A program made the translations under genes and the position numbers. From Streptomyces neyagawaensis (GTDB taxonomy: Bacteria > Actinomycetota > Actinomycetes > Streptomycetales > Streptomycetaceae): a stretch of 64,000 bases of DNA. This document shows, in pieces, positions 1-6,907 of the stretch (position 1 is the stretch's first letter; each line of letters opens with the position of its first letter). The stretch lies in NCBI RefSeq assembly GCF_023516595.1, contig NZ_JAMGBG010000001.1:186001-250000 (forward strand). The letters are read 5' to 3'. The notes under the pieces are model-generated. The model was not told the origin of the DNA and made no database searches. It saw only the letters and a list, made by a program, of their open reading frames with translations.

Positions 1-43
1 GCTGGTGGACCGCAGCCTCGCGGTGCTGCGGCGGCCGGCGTAG
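1..43 (+). CDS. glgX: C-terminal end of a glycogen debranching enzyme (GlgX/TreX type), partial
   Basis: Reading from base 2, the last 13 codons encode LVDRSLAVLRRPA followed by TAG at 41-43. A short R-S-L-x-x-L-R-R tail is typical of the end of GlgX-type isoamylases. In Streptomyces glgX/treX usually precedes treY, and treY begins 200 bp downstream on the same strand. GlgX removes alpha-1,6 branches from glycogen so that TreY can act on the linear maltodextrins. The gene enters from outside the window, so the call rests on 13 residues plus context. The TAG stop touches the palindromic element at 42-173. Confidence 0.55.
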   Translation, partial: LVDRSLAVLRRPA

Positions 44-173
44 GGCCTGTCGTTCGGATCACGCCGATTTCTGGCTGCGGTGCCTTGATGCTGCCGGTGA
101 GCGGGCTTGGTGCGTGCAGCTGCAAGGCGGAGGAGGGAGTCAACGCGGCGCGTTGGGGCAAACGACAGGCCCT
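42..173. mobile_element. Palindromic element E1 with 13-bp terminal inverted repeats
   Basis: The arm agggcctgtcgtt at 42-54 is repeated exactly inverted as aacgacaggccct at 161-173, enclosing a 132-bp element with no convincing gene. Its left end begins inside the TAG stop of the upstream gene (41-43). I recall similar gggcctgtcgtt-bounded sequences in intergenic regions of other Streptomyces, which suggests a dispersed MITE-like family, but I have not checked this. The left flank is gtag and the right flank ctgg, so there is no clean target duplication. It may also act as a transcription terminator for the glgX gene. Confidence 0.6.
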
Positions 174-243
174 GGACACGGAAAACCCGTCTGCTCGCGT
201 GTCAGGGTGCTCCGATCCGTCAGGGGCGGGTACGTAGGTCCCT

Positions 244-2577
244 ATGACGCCTGCCGTGCCTTCCGCCACTTACCGGCTCCAGCTCCAGCCCGCGTTCCCG
301 TTCGCCGCCGCGGCGGACGCCGTGCCGTACGTCGCCTCGCTCGGCGTGTCGCATCTGCATCTGTCCCCGGTGCTGGAGGCGGTACCGGGGTCGGCGCACG
401 GGTACGACGTGGTCGATCACGGGCGGGTGCGCGGGGAGCTGGGGGGTGAGGCCGGGCTGCGGGAGCTGGCGCGGGTCGCCCGGGACCACGGGCTGGGGCT
501 GGTGGTGGACATCGTGCCGAACCACATGGCGATGGCGCCCCGGCACAACCGGCCGCTGTGGGAGGTGCTGCGGGAGGGCCCGGGGTCGCCGTACGCGCGG
601 TGGTTCGACATCGACTGGGAGGCGCGGGGCGGGCAGGTGCTGCTGCCGGTGCTCGGGGGGCCGCTGGGCGAGGAGATCGACCAGTTCGTCGTCGACGGGC
701 AGGAGCTGCGGTACTACGACCATGTCTTCCCGCTGCGGGAGGGCACCGAGAAGCTGCCGCTGCCGCGGCTGCTGGACGCGCAGTGGTACCGGCCGGTGTG
801 GTGGCGGCTGGCCCGTACGGAGCTGAACTACCGGCGGTTCTTCAGCATCTCGGAGCTGATCGGGGTGCGCGTGGAGGAGCCGGAGGTGTTCGACGCGACC
901 CACGCGAAGATCCTGGAGCTGCTGCACGACGGCGTCGTCGACGGGCTGCGGGTCGACCACCCCGACGGGCTCGCCGACCCCGACGCCTATCTGCGGCGCC
1001 TGCACGAGGCCACCGGCGGCCGGTGGACCGTCGTCGAGAAGATCCTCGCGGACGGCGAAGCCCTGCCGGCGGCCTGGCCGGTCGCGGGGACCACCGGGTA
1101 CGACGCGCTGCGGCACGTCGACGGGCTGTTCACCGACCCGGAGGGGACGAGCGAGCTGCTGGACCGGTACCGGCGGTTCACGGCCGCCGAGCCCGACCGG
1201 GGCGGCGACTGGGCGGCGACCGCGCGGCGGGCCGCGTACGAGGTGCTCACGCACGAACTGGCGGCGGAGGTGGACCGGCTCACCCGGGTGGCGCACGGGC
1301 TGAGCGAGCGCTCCCCGGAGCTGGCGCTGCGCGACCGTGCGCCGTGGGCGCTGCGCACCGCCCTGTGCGAGCTGCTCGTACGGATGGAGGTCTATCGGCC
1401 GTACGCCTGCGAGGACGCCTCCCTGGTCGTCACGGAGGAGGCCGCGGCCGAGGCGCGTACGGCGTTCGTGGTGCCCGAGGAGGCACGGGCGGTCGACGTG
1501 GTCCGGGATCTGGTGCTGGGGCGGTTCGGGGACGGGCCGGAGCAGGTGGAGTTCCGGACGCGGTTCGCGCAGACCTCGTCGGCGTTGCGGGCCAAGTCGG
1601 TGGAGGACACGGCGTTCTACCGCCATGTGCCGCTGCTGTCCGCGAACGAGGTGGGCGGGAACCCGGGGAGCCCCGCGGTCTCCCCGGAGGACTTCCACGC
1701 CTACTGCGCGCGCGTGCAGCGGGACTGGCCGGTCACCGGGACGGTGCTGTCGACGCACGACACCAAGCGCAGCGCCGACGTCCGGGCGGCGGTCGCGGTG
1801 CTCGGGGAATGCCCCGGGCGGTGGGCCGACGCGCTGGCGGAGGTGACGCGCGACGGGGCCGGGGCGCCGGACCCGCAGCTGGCGTGGGCCGCGTGGCAGA
1901 CGGCGTTCGGGCTCGGGCCCGCCGACGCGGAACGCCTGGAGGGGGCGTTGCTCAAGCATGTGCGGGAGGCGGGGCTGCACACCTCGTGGACCGAGCAGAA
2001 CCCCGCGTACGAGCGGGCGGTCGCCGAGTTTGTGGCCCGGGGCCCGGCGGCGGACACGGAGGTCACCGGGCGGCTGCGCACCGAACTGGAGCCGTACATC
2101 CGTGCGAACGCCCTCGGTGCGGCCCTGGTCCAGCTGACCATGCCGGGCGTGCCGGACGTCTACCAGGGCACGGAGAGCGAGTACCGGGCGCTGGTGGACC
2201 CGGACAACCGGGCGCCGTTCGCCCCTCGGGACGGGGACTCGGACAAGCACCGGGTCACCGTGGCCGCGCTGCGGCTGCGGCAGCGGCGGCCGGAGGCGTT
2301 CGGTGAGGCGGCGACGTACACGCCGCTCGCGGCGGCCGGACCGGCGGCCGGGCACTGCGTGGCGTTCGCGCGGTCCGGCGCGGTGGTCACGGCGGTCACC
2401 CGGCTGTCGCTGCGGCTCGCCGGGGCCGGCGGCTGGGCGGACACCCGGCTGGCCCTGCCGGCCGGGCGGTGGGCCGATGTCCTCGGCGGGGAACGGGAGT
2501 TCACGGGTGAGGTACCGGTGGCGGAACTGTTCGAGGCGCTGCCAGTGGCGCTGCTGGAGCGCATCGGCGCAGACTAG
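244..2577 (+). CDS. treY: Maltooligosyl trehalose synthase
   Basis: TreY (777 aa) isomerises the reducing-end alpha-1,4 bond of maltooligosaccharides to alpha,alpha-1,1, giving maltooligosyl trehalose, which TreZ then cleaves to trehalose. It belongs to the GH13 family. The N-terminus TYRLQLQPAFPF, the early SHLHLSPVLEAVPGSAHGYD block, DIVPNHMA and the nucleophile region DGLRVDHPDGLADP are characteristic of the family. A late GVPDVYQGTE motif and the length also fit. The ATG at 244 follows a weak purine stretch, and the TYRLQ start matches known TreY proteins. The gene lies between the glgX end and, after an unrelated insert, treZ at 6908. Palindromic elements E1 and E2 lie on either side of it. 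Confidence 0.93.
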   Translation: MTPAVPSATYRLQLQPAFPFAAAADAVPYVASLGVSHLHLSPVLEAVPGSAHGYDVVDHGRVRGELGGEAGLRELARVARDHGLGLVVDIVPNHMAMAPRHNRPLWEVLREGPGSPYARWFDIDWEARGGQVLLPVLGGPLGEEIDQFVVDGQELRYYDHVFPLREGTEKLPLPRLLDAQWYRPVWWRLARTELNYRRFFSISELIGVRVEEPEVFDATHAKILELLHDGVVDGLRVDHPDGLADPDAYLRRLHEATGGRWTVVEKILADGEALPAAWPVAGTTGYDALRHVDGLFTDPEGTSELLDRYRRFTAAEPDRGGDWAATARRAAYEVLTHELAAEVDRLTRVAHGLSERSPELALRDRAPWALRTALCELLVRMEVYRPYACEDASLVVTEEAAAEARTAFVVPEEARAVDVVRDLVLGRFGDGPEQVEFRTRFAQTSSALRAKSVEDTAFYRHVPLLSANEVGGNPGSPAVSPEDFHAYCARVQRDWPVTGTVLSTHDTKRSADVRAAVAVLGECPGRWADALAEVTRDGAGAPDPQLAWAAWQTAFGLGPADAERLEGALLKHVREAGLHTSWTEQNPAYERAVAEFVARGPAADTEVTGRLRTELEPYIRANALGAALVQLTMPGVPDVYQGTESEYRALVDPDNRAPFAPRDGDSDKHRVTVAALRLRQRRPEAFGEAATYTPLAAAGPAAGHCVAFARSGAVVTAVTRLSLRLAGAGGWADTRLALPAGRWADVLGGEREFTGEVPVAELFEALPVALLERIGAD

Positions 2578-2794
2578 GGCCCTTCTGATGGATCTCCGTG
2601 GGAGAAGGAGCGGCGTTCGGTGCGTGCTCTGGGGGTACCCCCTGCTCGGAGAGCTTGGGGGAGTGCCGGGCGGAAGCCCTCGTAGCGGAGCTACCAGGGC
2701 TTTTGTCCGGTGCGGCGAGTGGGGGTCCCCCTGCTCGAAGAGCTTGGGGGAGTACCGGGCGTCGCGGCGCCGCGGCGATCCATCAGAAGGGCCC
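2577..2794. mobile_element. Palindromic element E2 with 18-bp perfect terminal inverted repeats and hairpin core
   Basis: The terminal arms are gggcccttctgatggatc (2577-2594) and its exact reverse complement (2777-2794). The left end is the G of the treY TAG stop. Inside are two direct copies, about 47 bp each, of a segment centred on ccctgctcgaagagcttggg (2638-2665 and 2728-2752), each able to fold as an imperfect hairpin. Between them lies a third stem-loop, gccctc-gtagc-gga-gctac-cagggc. The same core, in the same order and with almost the same total length, occurs at 39140-39358 with different terminal arms. There is no transposase, so it would be non-autonomous if mobile. It may also terminate treY transcription. 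Confidence 0.75.
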
Positions 2795-2919
2795 CAGCGG
2801 CGCGATCCGCGCCGGTCTCCGTGAATGCCTCCGGACGCCCCTGGGATCCGCCCCGTGCGCCGACGCACACTGCATGCATCCCCGCGCGCCACCCGGTCGG
2901 GCGGGGGAGGTCGACACAG

Positions 2920-4185
2920 GTGGACTGGACGGGGGTGGGTCTGCTGTTGGAGCCCGGTTATCCCACGGTGGCGGAGCTGGAGTCACGGGCGAGGGAGCTG
3001 GCGCTTCGCCGGCCGAACCTGTGCGCCCTCAGGAGAATCGGCCTCTCGCGGGCCGGGCGGCCGCTGCGGCTGCTGTCCGTCGGCCATGCGAGACGTGCCG
3101 TCCTCGTCGTCGCGGGCGCCCACGCGAACGAGCCGACGGGCGGCTCGACGGTGCTGGCGCTCGCCGAGCGCGTGGCGCGGGACCCGAAGTTACGGGCCGG
3201 GGTCTCCTGGCACTTCGTGCTGTGCGCGGACCCGGACGGGGCGAGCCTGCACATGGCCCCGGCACCGCGCACCCTCCTCGACTACCACCTGGGGTTCTTC
3301 CGGCCGGCCGCGCCGGAGCAGCCGGAGTGGTCGCCCGCCGTGCTGCCGCCGGACCGGCTGCCGCCCGAGACACGGGCGCTGCTGACGGTGCTCGACGAGC
3401 TGCGGCCCTACCTCCAGGTGACCCTGCACGGCACGGATCTCGGCGGCAGCTGGGTGCAGTTGACGAAGAACGTGCCGGGGCTGGCCGAGCCGTTCGCCAA
3501 GTCGGCGGCGGAGCTCGGCATACCGGTGGAGACGAGCGCCTCCGACGCGGCGGGCTGGCCCGCCTCGGGACCCGGGGTGTTCGTGATGCCGGGCCCCGGG
3601 CACGCGGCGTTCCCGAGCCTGCCCGACGACGCGCGGCACAGCACCTGGTACCACGCCCACCGGTACGGCGGGCTCACGGCGATCGTCGAGGTCCCGATGT
3701 GGGCGAGCGACCTGGTGGACGACACGGCCCCGCACCCGGCCCCGACGGCGGCGCTGCGGCAGCTGTCCCGGCGGCTGCTCGACGACGCGGGCGAGGTGGA
3801 GCGGATCCTCGACGAGGCGCTGCCCCGGCTGCCGGGCCCCGAGGGGCCGCTGCTGCGGGCCGCCCGGTGGGCGCTGGCACTGGTGCCGGGGCTGGCCCGC
3901 GACTGGGTGGCGGGGCCTCCGCCCGACGTGTCGCGGGCGTACGTGGGCAGTGTGGACGCCTTCGGGCGCCGGCTGCCGCTGCGGGCGGCGGCGATGCTGC
4001 GGCGGGTGCTGGTGGACGCCGGGGATCCGGGGGCGCCGCGGCTGGAGCAGCTCATCGGCGAGTGGAGCGACTCGTTCGCCGACCGGTTCCGCGCGCGGTG
4101 GGTGCCGGTGCGGGACCAGGTGGAGCACCAGATGCGGACGGTGCTGGCGGCCGCCTCGCACGCGCGGGGCGACGGGGAGCCCTGA
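2920..4185 (+). CDS. M14-family zinc carboxypeptidase
   Basis: This is a metallocarboxypeptidase-like protein of 421 aa. The zinc ligands H68 and E71 sit in GAHANEPTGG, the third ligand H170 in TLHGTD, and the catalytic Glu257 in AIVEVPMW, all as expected for M14. I chose the GTG at 2920 because GGGGGAGG lies 9 bp upstream and the paralogue at 4653-6068 starts at the equivalent point (PGYPTVAEL versus RYPTVDEL). There is no signal peptide, so it is probably cytosolic; the substrate is unknown. Codon 91 is TTA (3190-3192), so translation should depend on the bldA tRNA and be late or developmental. It is the first of two related M14 genes inserted between treY and treZ. Confidence 0.85.
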   Translation: MDWTGVGLLLEPGYPTVAELESRARELALRRPNLCALRRIGLSRAGRPLRLLSVGHARRAVLVVAGAHANEPTGGSTVLALAERVARDPKLRAGVSWHFVLCADPDGASLHMAPAPRTLLDYHLGFFRPAAPEQPEWSPAVLPPDRLPPETRALLTVLDELRPYLQVTLHGTDLGGSWVQLTKNVPGLAEPFAKSAAELGIPVETSASDAAGWPASGPGVFVMPGPGHAAFPSLPDDARHSTWYHAHRYGGLTAIVEVPMWASDLVDDTAPHPAPTAALRQLSRRLLDDAGEVERILDEALPRLPGPEGPLLRAARWALALVPGLARDWVAGPPPDVSRAYVGSVDAFGRRLPLRAAAMLRRVLVDAGDPGAPRLEQLIGEWSDSFADRFRARWVPVRDQVEHQMRTVLAAASHARGDGEP

Positions 4186-4248
4186 GCGGCCGCCGGGTGC
4201 CCTCGATGCCGCCGGGAGGCCCCCGGGGGTTCGCTGTTCCGGATGCCG

Positions 4249-4656
4249 TCAGCCCGGCAGGGCGAACACCGAGCCCGTGCGGGCCGCCATCACACAACTG
4301 TTGGCGAAGGTGTGCCCGTACGCGACGGGACGGCCGTCCCACACGCCGCGCGCGGTGACCCGGACGGGGGCGTAGACCTGGACGCACATGCCGTTCTTCA
4401 GGGGGATGCGGCCGACGTCGCCGCCTGCCCGGGCCAGTTCCGCGCAGGCCTCGGCGGCGCGGGCGTGGCCCTGCGGCGGGTCGCACAGCAGGAGAGTGCC
4501 GCGGGTGTCGCCGACGCGGGCGTCGCCGCGGGTGACGGTGACGTAGAGCCAGTTGCCCGGGAGGGCGGCCTCGGCGGGCGCGGAGGCGCCGAGGGTGAGC
4601 AGGGCGAGGGCCGCCAGCAGGCCGCCGCGGACGGTGTGGAGGGTGGTGTGCGTCAT
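4249..4656 (-). CDS. SSI-family (Streptomyces subtilisin inhibitor-like) secreted protease inhibitor
   Basis: This is a 135-aa preprotein. A Sec signal peptide (GGLLAALALLTLGASAPAEA) is followed by about 105 residues with the SSI pattern. Four cysteines (LLCDPP, EACAEL, GMCVQV, NSCVMA) match the two SSI disulfides, and GVWDGRPVAY and SVFAL match the conserved C-terminal half. By alignment with MCPMVYDP of SSI, the reactive bond lies in MCVQ-VYAP, giving Gln at P1, which is unusual. The start is the ATG at 4656, which overlaps the stop of the upstream M14 gene as ATGA and implies translational coupling; an ATG 36 bp further upstream is out of this arrangement. SSI proteins inhibit extracellular serine proteases; the target here is not predictable. 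Confidence 0.85.
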   Translation of the reverse strand: MTHTTLHTVRGGLLAALALLTLGASAPAEAALPGNWLYVTVTRGDARVGDTRGTLLLCDPPQGHARAAEACAELARAGGDVGRIPLKNGMCVQVYAPVRVTARGVWDGRPVAYGHTFANSCVMAARTGSVFALPG

Positions 4657-6068
4657 TCCCGGTGCATCGGCACGGCGGGCTCGGAACTCCATTCCGGCTC
4701 ACCCGAACGGGACTCGGCGTGCGGTTCGCCGTGGTCGGGCACGCCGCGGGCCCGGCGGGCGGCCAGCTCGAACGCGGCGAGGACGACACGGGTCTGGTAC
4801 TCGGTCTGGCGGGCCACCGGGATCCAGCGCGCCCCGTAACGGTCGCGGTAGTCGGCGCACCACTCGTCGAGGAGCCGGTTCAGCTCGAGCAGCGCGCCCG
4901 CCGGGTCGTGTCCGGCGCGGGTCACCAGCTGGTGCAGCAGCCCGGCGGTGCGCAGGGCGACCCGGCGGCCGGAGATGGCGAGGGTGGTGAGCCGGGCGGT
5001 GTCGAGCGGGGGCAGCGGGCGGGCGGTGCCGTCGTGGACGTCGGGGTCCCAGGCGTCGGCGAGGCCGGGGCCGACCAGTAAATAGTCGTCGACGGGGGCG
5101 AGGAGCCGGGCGGCGTCCGGGCCGCGGCTCACCGAGGGGCGGACGCGGGCGAGGATGCCCTCCAGGAGCCGGGTGTCGCGGCGCAGCGCCCGGCTGACCG
5201 TGCGCAGGACGGCGTGGGCGTCGGGTGAGGGCGAGCCGTCCTCCACGGCGGCCACACCCCACATGGGGGCCTCGACGACGGCGGTGAGGGTGCCGTAGCG
5301 GTGCGGGTGGTACCAGGTGGACTCGACGGCGGCCTCGGTGATCGCGGCGGCCAGGTCGCCGCGGCGCGGGGGCGGGATGCGGTAGACGGCGGGGCCGAGG
5401 CGCGGCCAGTACAGGGTGTCGTACGGGCTCAGCTCGCGGGGTACGGCGAGGCGGCCGGCGATCCGGGCGACCCGCTCGGCGAGGCCGGGCAGGTCGCGGG
5501 TGAGTTCGACGAAGCCGCCGCCGACGTCGACGCCGTGCAGGGAGCACTGGAAGAAGGGGCGCAGCTCGTCCTGGAGGGCGAGCAGGGCACGGGTCTCCGG
5601 CAGGGCGGCGGCGGCCGCTCCGTCGGGCAGCCACTCGGGCTGTTCGAGGAAGCCGGGGCGGAAGAAGCGCCGGAAGTAGTGGCCGAGGGTGTAGGGGCCG
5701 GACAGCCAGTCCTCGTTGCGCCGGGAGCCGTCGGGGTCGAGGCAGAGCAGCAGGTTCCAGGTGGTGTCGACGTCCTCGGTGAACCGGGGGTCGGCCAGGG
5801 CGCGTTCGGCGATCCGCAGGATCGTGGCGCCGCCGACGGGTTCGTTGGGGTGCGGGCCGGCGACGACGAGGGCCTGGCGGGTGCCCCGGCCGACGGACAG
5901 CAGCCACATCGGTGTGCCCGCCCGTGAGGTGCCCACGCGGCGCAGTCGGGCGCGGTGCGGATGCCGGGTGACGAGGGTCGCGGCGCGCGCGGACAGCTCG
6001 TCCACGGTCGGGTAGCGCAGGAGTGGCGGCAGGGCACACCTCCCCAGAGTGCGACGCCGTCGATTCAC
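4653..6068 (-). CDS. M14-family zinc carboxypeptidase, second paralogue
   Basis: This 471-aa protein is clearly related to the product of 2920-4185. Zinc-ligand motif GPHPNEPVGG, third ligand SLHGVD and catalytic AVVEAPMW are all present. The GTG at 6068 is the only clear in-frame start but lacks a good ribosome site; the sequence GGGGAGG about 45 bp downstream precedes LPPLLRYPTVDEL, so a shorter start is possible. Codon 330 is TTA (5081-5079), so both paralogues carry bldA-type codons. Its stop overlaps the start of the SSI inhibitor gene (ATGA). No signal peptide is visible, which makes the pairing of a probably cytosolic peptidase with a secreted inhibitor odd. Confidence 0.83.
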   Translation of the reverse strand: MNRRRRTLGRCALPPLLRYPTVDELSARAATLVTRHPHRARLRRVGTSRAGTPMWLLSVGRGTRQALVVAGPHPNEPVGGATILRIAERALADPRFTEDVDTTWNLLLCLDPDGSRRNEDWLSGPYTLGHYFRRFFRPGFLEQPEWLPDGAAAAALPETRALLALQDELRPFFQCSLHGVDVGGGFVELTRDLPGLAERVARIAGRLAVPRELSPYDTLYWPRLGPAVYRIPPPRRGDLAAAITEAAVESTWYHPHRYGTLTAVVEAPMWGVAAVEDGSPSPDAHAVLRTVSRALRRDTRLLEGILARVRPSVSRGPDAARLLAPVDDYLLVGPGLADAWDPDVHDGTARPLPPLDTARLTTLAISGRRVALRTAGLLHQLVTRAGHDPAGALLELNRLLDEWCADYRDRYGARWIPVARQTEYQTRVVLAAFELAARRARGVPDHGEPHAESRSGEPEWSSEPAVPMHRE

Positions 6069-6199
6069 CTGGTGTGCATGGTGTACGCACAGTCAGTCAT
6101 GGCCGAGAACGCACGTCAACACCCCGGCACACGAGGCACGTTCGAAAACTCGCTGCGTAAATCCCAGGCCAGAGCTTTGCGGTGGCTCGGCCGCCGGGG

Positions 6200-6751
6200 T
6201 CACTCGGAGGAGAGGCGGAAGCTCATGCGGCCGAAACCGACCTGGTCGCCGTCGCGGACGACGGCCGCGCCGATGACCCGACGTCCGTTGACAGTGGTGC
6301 CGTTGGTGGAGCCGAGGTCGCGCAGGATCCACATGCCGCCCTGCCGGGTCAGCTCGGCGTGCACCCGGGAGACCGTCTCGTGGCTGAGCCGGAGCCCGTT
6401 GGCGGGGTCGCGGCCGATGCGCAGGGCGTGGCTGCTCGCCGGGTGCGGCAGCTGGAGCTTGGGCAGCCGCTCGGCCTGCCAGGCCCGGCGGAGCTTCACA
6501 CCGAAGCCGGAGACCGCCCCGACGGTGCCGAGGACCAGCCGGGACCAGCGACTCTCGACGGGCAGGTCGGCGGTGAGCGCGGCGAGCTCGTCGGAGCGGC
6601 GGGCGGTGAGCGCCAGCTCCATGCGCCGGATGAACGTGTCGTGGGAGAGGCGGCCGAGGGCGACGCCGTCACGGAGCACCCTCAGCGCGTGGTCGCGCTC
6701 GGCGTCCGACAGCCGCGCGGGGTAGGTGTTGAACTCGAAAGACGACGTCAC
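6200..6751 (-). CDS. DUF1707 and FHA domain protein
   Basis: This is a 183-aa protein. Residues 10-60 carry the DUF1707 pattern (RLSDAERDHALRVLRDG, GRLSHDTFIRRM, ALTARRSDEL). Residues about 100-180 form a forkhead-associated phosphopeptide-binding domain with the GR, SxxHAE and STNGTTVNGRR signatures. FHA domains bind phosphothreonine peptides produced by Ser/Thr kinases, but no kinase gene is nearby. The start is GTG at 6751 without an obvious ribosome site, so it could be leaderless. It is transcribed divergently from treZ with 156 bp between them. Function beyond phosphopeptide binding is unknown. Confidence 0.85.
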   Translation of the reverse strand: MTSSFEFNTYPARLSDAERDHALRVLRDGVALGRLSHDTFIRRMELALTARRSDELAALTADLPVESRWSRLVLGTVGAVSGFGVKLRRAWQAERLPKLQLPHPASSHALRIGRDPANGLRLSHETVSRVHAELTRQGGMWILRDLGSTNGTTVNGRRVIGAAVVRDGDQVGFGRMSFRLSSE

Positions 6752-6907
6752 GCGTGTGATTGTCGGTCAGTGAAGCCGGGGTGTCCAGAAAACCGGTAAA
6801 CGGTGACGATCCTCGGACATGGCGAGCGAGAGTGCGACGCGCGCGGCAAACGCGCCGATCCGAGGGCGCCTTGATCTCGTTTGCCGCACGATGGACGGGA
6901 AGGCTCC

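Noticed and set aside
220..2892. An 890-codon minus-strand frame opposite treY
   Set aside because: Arg/Pro-rich composition without domains; treY on the other strand is unambiguous.
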